Source: Gemmatimonadales bacterium (GTDB lineage: Bacteria; Gemmatimonadota; Gemmatimonadetes; Gemmatimonadales; GWC2-71-9). Taken from it: 26,964 nt of DNA. A model generated the notes under the pieces. That model had not been told where the DNA came from, made no database searches, and saw only the letters and a program-made list of their open reading frames with translations. The position numbers and the translations under genes were made by a program. The stretch is taken from NCBI GenBank assembly GCA_025929805.1, contig JAICPP010000009.1, positions 1-26,964 of the forward strand, given 5' to 3'. The stretch's first letter is position 1. Each line of letters starts with the position of its first letter. Below, piece by piece: positions 15,501 through 24,076 of the stretch.

Positions 15501-16401
15501 CGCCTTTGCGCTCGCCCTTCTGATGGCACTGGCACTCGGAGGATGCTCCAAGCTGCCGTGGAACAAGGCGGCCAGGGAGGCCCAGGAGGCGGAAGCTAAG
15601 CTGGCAGCCCTGCGCGCCCGCACCGACAGTCTGCGAAAGGCTCGGCGCGTAGCCGACTCGCTCGCGCAGGTTCGCTTCACCGCCTGCGCCGATTCGGTGC
15701 GCACCGAAATGAACACGCCGCCGGTAATCAAGGCGAAAAAGAAGAAGGGGAGAAAGCAGCCGGCCTTCGCCAAGCCCTCGGAGAATCTGATCCTCACCCG
15801 GGTGCAGGCCACCTGCTCGCCCGAGCAAGCAGGTCCTCAGACGACCGTTGCCATGGCCGATTCGGCCACTCGCCAGCCGGCTGCTGGGGACAACGCCAAG
15901 CCGGCTCCGGCCAAGCCGACACCGGCCGCGCCGCTGACGCTGGAGCCTGGCCCGGCCGCCGAGCCGGTGGCGGCCACACCGGTGGCGGCCACGCCGGTTC
16001 CGGCCACGCCGGTTGCTGCAGTCCCGTCGGCTCGGGACACGGTCGCGGCGGATTCGGCGGGAAAAACGAAGGAATTGGAGATGTACCGGGAGACGTTTGC
16101 GTATTCAGGCGCTGCCCGGGACCCCTTCAACTCGCTCTTGAACATGGCCAAGACCGGCCCGGAACTGGCCGACCTGCAGCTGGTAGGCATCTACCAGAAC
16201 TTGCGGGCACCGTCCGCCAGTATCGCGGTGTTCCGGGAGAAGGACGGAGGCAAGCGCCATAAGCTCCGTGCCGGCGACCAGGTTGGCCGCTCGCGCCTGG
16301 TGCAGATCCGTGAACGGGACGTGGTATTCATGATCGAGGACTTCGGCTTTGAACGCCAAGAAACCCTTTCTCTCCGGAAGCAGGAGGACGTAACCCCATG
16401 A
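15490..16401 (+). CDS. pilP: Type IV pilus lipoprotein PilP
   Basis: A 303-residue lipoprotein bridging the PilN/PilO complex and the PilQ secretin. The signal peptide ends in the lipobox LGGC with Cys19. A Lys-rich and coiled section follows, then a linker rich in Ala, Pro and Thr built on a 15-base tandem repeat (VAATP units, 15964-16020). The C-terminal PilP domain (about 200-303) starts with the FAYSGAARDPF motif and contains LQLVGIYQNLRAPSASIAVF. At 303 residues it is well above the usual 170-180, mostly through the linker. The GTG start is supported by AAGGAG at 15478-15483 and by the immediate signal peptide. Its stop overlaps the pilQ start by four bases. Confidence 0.92.
   Translation: MARNAFALALLMALALGGCSKLPWNKAAREAQEAEAKLAALRARTDSLRKARRVADSLAQVRFTACADSVRTEMNTPPVIKAKKKKGRKQPAFAKPSENLILTRVQATCSPEQAGPQTTVAMADSATRQPAAGDNAKPAPAKPTPAAPLTLEPGPAAEPVAATPVAATPVPATPVAAVPSARDTVAADSAGKTKELEMYRETFAYSGAARDPFNSLLNMAKTGPELADLQLVGIYQNLRAPSASIAVFREKDGGKRHKLRAGDQVGRSRLVQIRERDVVFMIEDFGFERQETLSLRKQEDVTP
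15964..16020 (+). repeat. 15-bp tandem repeat within pilP linker
   Basis: Three full units and a partial fourth of CCGGTGGCGGCCACA-type sequence encode repeated Pro-Val-Ala-Ala-Thr in the PilP linker. The units differ at a few positions. Because the period is a multiple of three, copy-number change would lengthen or shorten the linker without a frameshift. Confidence 0.85.
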
Positions 16402-18170
16402 CCCGATTCTATCGCCTGATGGTCGCCACCGCAGCGATCTTCGGAGTGACCTCCGCGGCGCACGCGGATGGCCCCGCGAGCGGAGAGGTCACGGGCGTCA
16501 GTGTCCAGCCTTCACCCGGACGCGCCGACGTCGTCATCAACGTGCGTGGCGCCGTCGAGGTCCGCGACTTCATGCTGGAAAACCCCAGCCGGCTCGTGCT
16601 CGACGTCCTCGGCGCTCGACTGAAGGGCCGCTCAGGGACTCAATACGACGGGGTAAAGCGGGCAGGGGTCGTCAACCTCCGCTACTCGCAGTTCCAGCCG
16701 GACGTCGTCAGAATCGTCCTGGACCTCGATCGGACCATGGACTATCACGTGGAGCGGGTGGCCGACGCCATCCGGGTCTCGTTCGGCACCGATCAGTCCT
16801 TCCTGGCCTGGTCTTCCCACGAGCCTCAGTCCTCCAAGCGGGCGGTCCAGAAGGCTGCTCCCCGGGGGGAGCCCGAAGTCCGGCTTCCGGCCAGCCGCCT
16901 GGTTCGGGCCAACGCGGCTGAAGAGCCACGGATCACCGTGGTCTGGGACCGCGCCAACATCGCCGACGTGGTTGCCGGCTTCGCCGCCTTTAGCGGCCGG
17001 ACCATCATTCTGGGTAAGGACATCAAGGGTGAGGTGACGGCCGAGATCCGCAACCAGCCCTGGCCCCAGGCCTTCCAGGCCATCCTTGCGGCACAGGGGC
17101 TATCCGCTCAGGAAATGCCTGGCGGCATCATCCGGGTGGACAACCCATCTGCGCTGGCCTCGCTCGATTCGCTCGAGCCGCTGGAGACGTCCGTGGTCCG
17201 GATCAACTATGCCAAGGCCAAGGACCTCACCAAGAGCATCGAGGGAAGCCTCACCAAGGGCCGGGGCAAGGTCATCGCCGACGAGAACTCCAACTCTCTG
17301 ATCCTGACCGATACCCGTAGCCGTATCGGCAGCCTGACCGAGTTCGTTCAGGGCCTCGACATCAAGACTCCCCAGGTATCGATCAAGGCCAAGCTGGTCT
17401 TCGTCGACCGGACCGATATCGAGGAGCTGGGCATCCGGTACGATCTGGGCAACCGGAACCAGTTCTTCAACAAGATTGTGCAGCGTTGCTGCGATCCGAC
17501 CACCGGTGAGCCCTACGATCCAGACATCAACATCGTCGATCTGGGTGGCAACGCCCTGTCCGGCATCGGCAACGCCAATGGAGTCGTCGTGAACTCCGCG
17601 CTGGACCTGATCTTCTCGACGGCGCTGGGTGGGTTCACCTTGACGTCGTTCCTCAGTGCGGTGGAGCGGGCCGACCTCTCGGACATTCAGGCCGAGCCGG
17701 TCATCACCACACTGGACAACCGCAAGGCCGACATCCTTGTGGGTGAAGAGACGCCGGTCCGCGTCATCGATGCGTCCGGTGCCGCGGGTGGAGACGCCAA
17801 GGCCAACGTGATGTTCAAGGAGACCGGTATCCGGCTCACGGTGACGCCGCACGTCACCAGCAACCGCCAGATCGGGCTCGAGCTGCACACCGAGCGTTCC
17901 TCGATTCAGCCGGTGGCGGCGGCCGACCTGGGCTTCATCTTCCAGACCCAGCGTGCCGACAACCAGCTGTTGGTGAACGATGGAGAGACCGCTGTCATCG
18001 GTGGTTTGACGGTTACCTCCGTCACCAACACGCGCTCCGGCATCCCGCTCCTGTCCGGGCTGCCCATCATCGGCAAGCTGTTCAGCTTCACCCGAAACGA
18101 GGAGAACCGGCGCGATCTGATTATCCTGGTGACACCTCGTATCATAGACGACAACGAGACTCCGGAATGA
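16398..18170 (+). CDS. pilQ: Type IV pilus outer-membrane secretin PilQ
   Basis: A 590-residue secretin forming the outer-membrane gate for the pilus. A signal peptide ends near AHA-DG (about 23). One AMIN domain (about 30-115) would bind peptidoglycan. The N0/STN domain (about 174-245, RITVVWDRANIADVV) and N1 domain (about 255-325) follow, then the secretin core (about 420-585) with VITTLDNRKADILVGEETP, GIRLTVTPHV and the closing LIILVTPRII. It is shorter than the 700-residue Pseudomonas protein, which has a second AMIN domain. A vicinal Cys pair (VQRCCDPTTGEPYD) sits in an insertion before the secretin core. AGGAGG at 16382-16387 supports the start. It is the last gene of the pil operon; a strong terminator follows. 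Confidence 0.95.
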   Translation: MTRFYRLMVATAAIFGVTSAAHADGPASGEVTGVSVQPSPGRADVVINVRGAVEVRDFMLENPSRLVLDVLGARLKGRSGTQYDGVKRAGVVNLRYSQFQPDVVRIVLDLDRTMDYHVERVADAIRVSFGTDQSFLAWSSHEPQSSKRAVQKAAPRGEPEVRLPASRLVRANAAEEPRITVVWDRANIADVVAGFAAFSGRTIILGKDIKGEVTAEIRNQPWPQAFQAILAAQGLSAQEMPGGIIRVDNPSALASLDSLEPLETSVVRINYAKAKDLTKSIEGSLTKGRGKVIADENSNSLILTDTRSRIGSLTEFVQGLDIKTPQVSIKAKLVFVDRTDIEELGIRYDLGNRNQFFNKIVQRCCDPTTGEPYDPDINIVDLGGNALSGIGNANGVVVNSALDLIFSTALGGFTLTSFLSAVERADLSDIQAEPVITTLDNRKADILVGEETPVRVIDASGAAGGDAKANVMFKETGIRLTVTPHVTSNRQIGLELHTERSSIQPVAAADLGFIFQTQRADNQLLVNDGETAVIGGLTVTSVTNTRSGIPLLSGLPIIGKLFSFTRNEENRRDLIILVTPRIIDDNETPE

Positions 18171-18194
18171 ATCGGCAGGGGATCAGGTTGAACA

Positions 18195-18224
18195 GGACGA
18201 GCCCGGCGAATGCCGGGCTCGTTC
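18195..18224 (+). terminator. Terminator after pilQ
   Basis: ACGAGCCCGGC (18197-18207) and GCCGGGCTCGT (18212-18222) form a perfect 11-bp stem that can extend by two more pairs, with a GAAT loop, followed by TTCGTT. It lies 27 bases after the pilQ stop and separates the pilus operon from aroC. Confidence 0.8.
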
Positions 18225-18268
18225 GTTAGAATGAGGGCATCACCGACCCCTACCCGAAAGCAGGTACA

Positions 18269-19504
18269 ATGCTTCGGTTCACCACCGCTGGCGAATCCCA
18301 CGGCAAGGCGCTCGTCGCCATCGTCGAGGGCCTGCCAGCGGGCCTCCCCGTGTCGGCCGAGTGGGTGGATCGCGAGCTGCTTCGGCGCATGCAGGGTTAC
18401 GGACGCGGCGCCCGGATGAAGATCGAGCGCGACCGCATCGAGTGGATTTCCGGCATTCGCGCCGGCGAAACCCTCGGCTCTCCCGTGGCCATGTTGATTC
18501 ACAACCGCGATTGGGCCAACTGGGAGGACGTTATGGCCCACGAAGCGGCGGAGTCCACTGGAGAGCTGCGCCGTCGCCGGGTGACTCGTCCCCGTCCCGG
18601 TCATGCCGATCTGGCCGGGCTGCTCAAATACGATCGGCTGGACGGCCGCGATATCCTCGAGCGGGCGAGTGCCAGAGAAACGACGGCACGAGTCGCCGCA
18701 GGGGCACTGGCCAAGCGGCTGCTCGACGAGTTCGCGGTGGAGATAGGAAGTCACGTCGTCTCGCTCGGTGGAATCCAGGTTGCCCGGACCGAGCTGCCGG
18801 TGCCGCTCAATCCGGCCTCGGATCGCTCGGAGATCCGGGTGCTCGATCCTGCCGCGGAAGCCGAGATCATCCACCGGATCGATGCGGCCAAGCAGGCGGG
18901 CGACACGCTGGGTGGTGAGGTCGAGGTCATCGCGCGGGGCGTCGTGGTCGGCCTCGGCAGCCATGTGAGCTGGGATCGAAAGCTCGATGGCCGGCTCGCG
19001 GGACTGCTGATGTCCATCCCTGCGGTGAAAGGGGTCGAGATCGGGTTGGGGTTCGAGGCGGCGAGGAGGCCAGGCTCGCAGGTGCATGATCCGATAGAAA
19101 GCGGGGAAGCGGGTACGCGGGTAAGCGGGGAAGCCAACTCAGATACCCGCGGGGGATTTCGCCGGAGGACCAACAATGCCGGTGGGCTAGAAGGCGGGAT
19201 TACCACGGGGGAACCGGTGGTTGTTAAGGTAGCGATGAAGCCGATCTCCACCCTGATGTCCCCCCTGCCGACGATCGACCTGGCCTCAGGGCAGCCGGCC
19301 AAAGCGGTGAGTGAGCGGTCCGACATCACGGCGGTACCGGCCCTGGGAGTCATTGCGGAGGCGATGATGGCACTCGCACTGGCCGACGCCATGCTGGAGA
19401 AGTTCGGCGGCGATTCGCTCGGAGAGATGCGGCGCAACTACGGCGGCTATGTCAGGGCGCTCGGCTCCCGCTGGGTGGACCAGCGTACGGCAGGGGAGCG
19501 CTGA
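18269..19504 (+). CDS. aroC: Chorismate synthase
   Basis: A 411-residue enzyme converting 5-enolpyruvylshikimate 3-phosphate to chorismate with reduced FMN, the last step of the shikimate pathway. MLRFTTAGESHGKALVAIVEG is the family N-terminus, with His11 in GESHG. The RPGHADLAG signature has His112, and TNNAGGLEGG and MKPISTL follow. It is longer than the usual 360-390 residues because of an octamer tandem repeat between VHD and GGFRRRTNNAGG (residues 277-289), where relatives have only about eight residues. The rest is intact, so the enzyme is probably active. The stop and the aroK start share one base (TGATG), indicating coupling with shikimate kinase. Confidence 0.96.
   Translation: MLRFTTAGESHGKALVAIVEGLPAGLPVSAEWVDRELLRRMQGYGRGARMKIERDRIEWISGIRAGETLGSPVAMLIHNRDWANWEDVMAHEAAESTGELRRRRVTRPRPGHADLAGLLKYDRLDGRDILERASARETTARVAAGALAKRLLDEFAVEIGSHVVSLGGIQVARTELPVPLNPASDRSEIRVLDPAAEAEIIHRIDAAKQAGDTLGGEVEVIARGVVVGLGSHVSWDRKLDGRLAGLLMSIPAVKGVEIGLGFEAARRPGSQVHDPIESGEAGTRVSGEANSDTRGGFRRRTNNAGGLEGGITTGEPVVVKVAMKPISTLMSPLPTIDLASGQPAKAVSERSDITAVPALGVIAEAMMALALADAMLEKFGGDSLGEMRRNYGGYVRALGSRWVDQRTAGER
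19099..19134 (+). repeat. Octamer tandem repeat inserted in aroC
   Basis: About 4.5 units of AAGCGGGG / AAGCGGGT / ACGCGGGT occupy 36 bases, in frame, within a loop before the TNNAGG motif of chorismate synthase. The core AAGCGG also forms the heptamer repeat at the hslV-hslU junction (25568-25676), so both may come from one repeat family. Confidence 0.8.
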
Positions 19505-20040
19505 TGCCGCGCCACCTGGTGCTGGTCGGATTGCCCGGGGCGGGCAAGAGCACCGTCGGCAAGCTGGTGGCCGAGGCGCTGAACACGTCTGTGATCGACG
19601 TCGATGGGCTGCTGGTCCGGGAAATGGGCATGCCGATCAGTCAGATTTTCGGCATGGTGGGTGAACCGAGATTCCGCGAAATAGAGCGGGACGCGGTGAA
19701 TGCGGCCCAGGCCCGCGACCCCTGCGTGATTGTTCCGGGAGGCGGCTGGGCCGCTCAACCGGGGAATCTCGATGCGGCCAAACAGGCATGCCTGGTCATC
19801 TATCTGAAATGCCAGGCCGCCACGGCAACCAAGCGGAGCGAGCAGGGCGAGGCCCGCCCCTTGCTGGCGGGAGTGGACCCGGCCCAGCGGATGCGCGCGC
19901 TGCTGGACGAGCGCGAGCCGTTTTACCTGCGGGCAGACCATCAGGTAGACGCGGAAAGGCTGCCGGCCGAGGCGGTAGCCGCGGAAGTGATGACGCTGGC
20001 CCGGCAATACGGTGGCTGGTTCGCCCGGCCGGTACCGTAG
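19504..20040 (+). CDS. aroK: Shikimate kinase
   Basis: A 178-residue kinase phosphorylating shikimate at the 3-hydroxyl. VLVGLPGAGKST (6-17) is the Walker A loop, IDVDGLLVREMG carries the substrate-binding Asp region, RFREIERDAV the conserved RxxE segment, VPGGGWAA the Gly-Gly-Gly motif, and EARPLLAG the lid Arg. Length is normal. It shares one base with aroC, so the two shikimate enzymes form a small operon. In several proteobacteria aroK also sits directly behind the pilMNOPQ genes; here aroC lies between. Confidence 0.93.
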   Translation: MPRHLVLVGLPGAGKSTVGKLVAEALNTSVIDVDGLLVREMGMPISQIFGMVGEPRFREIERDAVNAAQARDPCVIVPGGGWAAQPGNLDAAKQACLVIYLKCQAATATKRSEQGEARPLLAGVDPAQRMRALLDEREPFYLRADHQVDAERLPAEAVAAEVMTLARQYGGWFARPVP

Positions 20041-20061
20041 GGCAGGCTGCCTTGCATTTGG

Positions 20062-20093
20062 CCCGGAGGTGCGGGTTTCTTGCTACCTCCCGG
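20062..20093 (+). terminator. Imperfect hairpin after aroK
   Basis: CCCGGAGGT (20062-20070) and ACCTCCCGG (20085-20093) pair at eight of nine positions around a 14-base loop, 21 bases after the aroK stop. No T tract follows. It may be a weak terminator or part of the topA control region. Confidence 0.35.
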
Positions 20094-20132
20094 CGTTGAT
20101 TTCTCGATGATCGGGGTACGTACACTGGAACT

Positions 20133-22538
20133 ATGGCGACTAGAGCAAAGCGACAAGTAAAGACCCCCAAGAAGTCTGCCCGCGTGAGCCCGCGGGCGGC
20201 AAAGAGCCCCAAGCGCACTGTCGGCCGCGTCGTCGCCGATGGCAACGGCGCCGGGGGGCGTGGCCGAAGGCCTGCGCTGGTCATCGTCGAGTCGCCCACC
20301 AAGGCCAAGACCATCGGGAAGTACCTCGGCACCGGGTACGATGTTAAGGCCACCATCGGTCACCTGCGCGACCTCCCTACCCGCGAGCTGGGGGTCGATG
20401 TCGAGAACGGATTCGAGCCCAAGTACGTCACGATCAAGGGAAAGACCAAAACCCTCTCCGAGCTCAAGAAGGCGGCTAAGGGGGCCTCTGCCATTTACCT
20501 GGCCACCGACCCCGATCGTGAGGGGGAGGCCATTGCGTGGCACGTCGCCGACCAGTTGAAGGCGGGGTTGCCGGCCGCAGTGCGTACCCACCGCATCCTT
20601 TTTCATGAGATCACCAAGGAAGCCATTCAGGAGGCCCTGCGGGATCCCGGAAAGATCGACGACAGGAAGGTCGATGCGCAGCAGGCCCGTCGGATCCTGG
20701 ACCGGCTGGTGGGATACAAGGCGAGCCCCATCCTCTGGCACAGCATTAAGACCGGCCTCTCGGCGGGACGGGTACAGACCGTTGCGCTCCGGCTGATCGT
20801 CGAGCGCGAGCGGGAAATCCGCGCGTTCAAGCCTCAGGAGTACTGGTCCATCGATGCGCTCTGTGCCAAGGACGGCCAGACCTTCGAGGCGGCACTCGCC
20901 AAGGTCGGCGGCCACAAGCCGCAGCTGCACAACGAAGCCGAGGCCCGGGCGGTGGTGGACGCGGTACGGCCTGTGCCCTGGGTGGTCTCCAAGGTCGAGA
21001 AGCGCCACCGCAAGAAAAATCCGGCCGCTCCGTTCACCACCAGCACCTTGCAGCAGGAGGCGGCCAAGAAGCTGGGCTTCTCCTCGCGGCGCACCATGCG
21101 CGCGGCCCAGGATCTCTACGAGGGTATCGACGTCGGCGAAGACGGTCCGGTGGGTCTCATCACCTACATGCGGACCGACTCGCCTCAGGTATCCGAGACG
21201 GCGCTGACGTCGGTCAGGAGCTTCATCAAGAAGAATTACGCCAAGCCCTACCTGCCCCAGTCGGCCAACGTCTACACGCCCAAGAAGAATGCGCGGGTGC
21301 AGGGAGCCCATGAGGCCATCCGGCCCACCGACGTGCGGCGCCGCCCGGAGCAGGTCCAGCAGTATCTGGAGCCGGACCAGTACCGGCTATATCAGCTGAT
21401 CTGGCAGCGGTTCGTGGCTTCCCAGATGACGCCGGCGGTCTACGACATGACCGTGGTCGATTTCGATTTGGGCGAGTATCTCTTCCGGGCCACCGGCTCC
21501 GTCCTGGTCTTCGACGGCTATCACGTGCTCTACACCGAGGGTCGGGAAAAGGAAGAGGGCAAGACCATGGACGACCTCCCGCCGATCCCGCCGTTGGTGG
21601 TGGGAGACCGGGTCGAAGTGCGGGAGATCACCCCCAACCAGCACTTCACCGAGCCGCCCCCGAGATACTCCGAGGCCAGCCTGGTCAAGGAGCTGGAGCG
21701 GCTTGGTATCGGGCGCCCGTCCACCTACAGCGCCATCATTTCCACTCTTTCCACCCGGGAGTACGTCCGGGTCGATCAACGACGCTTCTTCCCCACCGAG
21801 CTGGGCGAGACGGTCGAGAAGATCATGGTGAGCAAGTTCCCCGAGATCTTCAACGTGGAGTTCACCTCCGAAATGGAGGAGGAGCTGGACCGGATCGAGG
21901 ATGGAGAGCTGGCCTGGCAGCGGGTGCTGCAGGATTTCTACGGCCCGTTCACCAAGGCGCTGGATGCGGTGGACATGAAGGCGCTGGTTGCCGACGCCCA
22001 CGGGCTCAACCCCGAGGAGCTGGCCAAGGAACGGTGTCCCAAGTGCGGCTCTCCCATCGAGCTCAGGACCGGGCGCTTCGGACCCTACCTGGCGTGCGTC
22101 AAATACAAGGATCACTGCGACTACGTGAAGTCGCTGAAGAAGGTCAAAGTGCCCGACCGTCCCAGCGACCAGAAGTGCCATCTCTGCGGGTCGGCCATGG
22201 TCATCAAGACCGGGCGCTTCGGCGAGTTCCTGGCCTGTACCACGTATCCCAAGTGCAAGGGAACCCGCTCCATCCCCATGGGACTCAAGTGTCCCAAGTG
22301 CGACACCGGGGAGCTGACGGAGCGGCGCACCAAGCGAGGGAAGTCGTTCTGGGGCTGTCTGCGATATCCGGAGTGCGACTTCTCGACCTGGAACCGGCCG
22401 GTTCCGGAGACCTGCCCCTCCTGCGGCTGGCTGGGCATGGAGAAGAAGATCAGCAAGGCGGAGGGCGAAACCCGGACCTGCCTCAAGTGTGGCCATCAAA
22501 TCGTCGTCGCCGAGCCGGAGGAGGTCGCGCTGGGGTGA
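20133..22538 (+). CDS. topA: DNA topoisomerase I (type IA)
   Basis: An 801-residue topoisomerase relaxing negative supercoils. A basic, Lys/Arg/Pro-rich extension of about 45 residues precedes the TOPRIM domain, which starts ALVIVESPTKAKTIGKYL and has the acidic TDPDREGEA motif. The catalytic Tyr345 is in GLITYMRTDS. The C-terminus (from about residue 635) has four zinc-binding repeats, CPKCGSPI, CHLCGSAM, CPKCDTGE and CPSCGWLG, each paired with a second Cys set, all apparently intact. The ATG at 20133 is used; a start nearer the TOPRIM domain is possible, but the basic extension keeps coding-like composition. The stop overlaps the trmFO GTG by four bases. Confidence 0.97.
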   Translation: MATRAKRQVKTPKKSARVSPRAAKSPKRTVGRVVADGNGAGGRGRRPALVIVESPTKAKTIGKYLGTGYDVKATIGHLRDLPTRELGVDVENGFEPKYVTIKGKTKTLSELKKAAKGASAIYLATDPDREGEAIAWHVADQLKAGLPAAVRTHRILFHEITKEAIQEALRDPGKIDDRKVDAQQARRILDRLVGYKASPILWHSIKTGLSAGRVQTVALRLIVEREREIRAFKPQEYWSIDALCAKDGQTFEAALAKVGGHKPQLHNEAEARAVVDAVRPVPWVVSKVEKRHRKKNPAAPFTTSTLQQEAAKKLGFSSRRTMRAAQDLYEGIDVGEDGPVGLITYMRTDSPQVSETALTSVRSFIKKNYAKPYLPQSANVYTPKKNARVQGAHEAIRPTDVRRRPEQVQQYLEPDQYRLYQLIWQRFVASQMTPAVYDMTVVDFDLGEYLFRATGSVLVFDGYHVLYTEGREKEEGKTMDDLPPIPPLVVGDRVEVREITPNQHFTEPPPRYSEASLVKELERLGIGRPSTYSAIISTLSTREYVRVDQRRFFPTELGETVEKIMVSKFPEIFNVEFTSEMEEELDRIEDGELAWQRVLQDFYGPFTKALDAVDMKALVADAHGLNPEELAKERCPKCGSPIELRTGRFGPYLACVKYKDHCDYVKSLKKVKVPDRPSDQKCHLCGSAMVIKTGRFGEFLACTTYPKCKGTRSIPMGLKCPKCDTGELTERRTKRGKSFWGCLRYPECDFSTWNRPVPETCPSCGWLGMEKKISKAEGETRTCLKCGHQIVVAEPEEVALG

Positions 22539-23914
22539 CCGACACCGTCACCGTCGTCGGCGGAGGGCTCGCCGGCTCGGAAGCCGCATGGGCGCTTGCG
22601 GAACGAGGCGTCCAGGTCAGGCTCCACGAAATGCGGCCCGGAACCCAAACCGCCGCGCACCGCACCGATCGGCTCGCCGAAATCGTCTGCAGCAACTCCT
22701 TCAAATCGGTCGACCTCACCAACGCACACGGACTGCTCAAGGCGGAGCTGCGGGCGCTGGGCAGCGTGCTGCTCCCCTGTGCCGACGAGACCCGGGTGCC
22801 GGGCGGGACCGCGCTGGTGGTCGATCGGGAGTTGTTCTCCCAGGCGGTGCACCAGCGCATCACCGCGCATCCCAACATCACCTTGATTCGAGAAGAGGTC
22901 GCCCAGCTGCCCAGTCCGGGCGTGGTGGCCACCGGCCCGCTTACGGCCGAGCGGCTCACCCAGGCCATGGTGAAACGGCTGGGCTCCTCGGCGCTGGCCT
23001 TTTACGATGCCATCGCGCCGATCGTCGCGGCGGAGTCGCTCGATCGGACCCGGCTGTATGCGCTCTCCCGATACGGCAAGGGAGAAGGCGACGACTACCT
23101 CAACGCTCCGATGGATGCCGCAACCTACCAGCAATTCATCCGCGCTCTCATCGAAGCCGACCAGTTCCAGGGTCACCCGTTCGACGAGGTGCCCTACTTC
23201 GAGGGCTGCCTTCCAGTGGAAGAGATGGCCCGGCGAGGACCGGACACGCTCCGCTTCGGACCGATGAAGCCCGTGGGTCTGGCGGATCCGGAAACCGGCC
23301 GCGAGCCCTACGCGGTCGTGCAGCTGCGGCGAGAAGACCGAACCGGGCAGATGTGGAACCTGGTCGGCTTTCAAACCCGGCTCCGGATACCGGAACAGCA
23401 GCGGGTCTTCCGCACGATTCCTGGATTGGAGTCAGCCGAATTCCTGCGTTACGGGAGCATCCACCGCAACACCTATCTGAACAGCCCGGTGAGTCTGGGC
23501 CCTGGGCTCACCGCCCGGGACGACGACCAGCTCTTCTTTGCCGGGCAGATCACCGGCGTCGAGGGCTACACCGAGTCACTCGGCACCGGCCTTCTGGCAG
23601 GGATCAATCTCGCCCGGCGGCTGCAGGGTCTTCCTCTTGCGGTTCCCCCGCCTACTACGATGCTGGGGGGTCTGTACCGCTACCTGCGCGACGCCGATCC
23701 CGAGCACTTTCAGCCGATGAACGCCAACTTCGGGTTATTGGATCCGCTGCCTGGTAAGCTGAAAAAGGATCGCAAGAAGGAGCTGCTGGTCGAGCGAGCG
23801 CAGGCTGATTTGGCAGCCTGGCTTAAGCAATCGGGCATCGTTTTCGGTACCAAAGCTACGGCAAGAGCTCACCACAGAGGCACAGAGGACACAGAGGAAT
23901 CACTTACTCATTAG
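22535..23914 (+). CDS. trmFO: Folate-dependent tRNA (uracil-54) methyltransferase TrmFO
   Basis: A 459-residue flavoprotein making 5-methyluridine at position 54 of tRNA with methylenetetrahydrofolate. The FAD-binding GGGLAGSEAAWALAERG follows the GTG start. The two active-site Cys of the family are present: Cys52 in CSNSFKS and Cys225 in FEGCLPVEE. ADETRVPGGTALVVDR and FFAGQITGVEGYTESLGTG are also diagnostic. The GTG start is supported by GGAGGAGG at 22517-22524 and by the GTGA overlap with topA. The normal C-terminus appears to end near DLAAWL; the last 18 or so residues, including HHRGTEDTEE, are read from a repetitive element that starts at 23870 and replaced the original stop. Confidence 0.95.
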   Translation: MTDTVTVVGGGLAGSEAAWALAERGVQVRLHEMRPGTQTAAHRTDRLAEIVCSNSFKSVDLTNAHGLLKAELRALGSVLLPCADETRVPGGTALVVDRELFSQAVHQRITAHPNITLIREEVAQLPSPGVVATGPLTAERLTQAMVKRLGSSALAFYDAIAPIVAAESLDRTRLYALSRYGKGEGDDYLNAPMDAATYQQFIRALIEADQFQGHPFDEVPYFEGCLPVEEMARRGPDTLRFGPMKPVGLADPETGREPYAVVQLRREDRTGQMWNLVGFQTRLRIPEQQRVFRTIPGLESAEFLRYGSIHRNTYLNSPVSLGPGLTARDDDQLFFAGQITGVEGYTESLGTGLLAGINLARRLQGLPLAVPPPTTMLGGLYRYLRDADPEHFQPMNANFGLLDPLPGKLKKDRKKELLVERAQADLAAWLKQSGIVFGTKATARAHHRGTEDTEESLTH

Positions 23915-24060
23915 ACTCACGAAGTGGCGGAAGCCAGCTTCATCCCGAATGAGTGTGATAGTCGAGCTTGCTCCCAACCGGCACAATCATCGGAAGGTGA
24001 TGGTCGACCTCGGATGTCGAGGACCTGAATGGTAGGGGAGTCCTCGGTGCCTCGGTGGTG
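23870..24060. repeat. 191-bp MITE-like element with 20-bp inverted ends
   Basis: The ends 23870-23889 and 24041-24060 are inverted repeats matching at 18 of 20 positions, built on CACAGAGG / CACCGAGG units. The interior has no reading frame of note but contains a smaller dyad (ACTCATT 23906-23912 with AATGAGT 23948-23954). The left end is translated as the TrmFO tail; the right end lies 16 bases before the xerC ATG. I recall similar CACAGAGG-unit repeats in other environmental genomes, without a citable source. Confidence 0.75.
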
Positions 24061-24076
24061 AATTTTCTGGAGCCTC

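Noticed and set aside
17906..19087. 393-codon minus-strand frame opposite pilQ and aroC
   Set aside because: It spans two well-supported genes and their terminator; its composition is the mirror of coding sequence in a GC-rich genome.
20096..20126. TTGATT-N19-TACACT as a topA promoter
   Set aside because: Spacing and matches are poor, so it is not listed as a feature.
19941..21311. 456-codon minus-strand frame opposite aroK and topA
   Set aside because: Lies opposite conserved topA sequence and shows no family motif; a GC-rich shadow.
21387..22499. 370-codon minus-strand frame opposite topA
   Set aside because: Opposite the topA zinc-finger region, with no recognisable domain.
22034..22534. 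Upstream extension of the trmFO frame by 167 codons
   Set aside because: Overlaps the end of topA in another frame; the GTG at 22535 with its ribosome site gives the family N-terminus.
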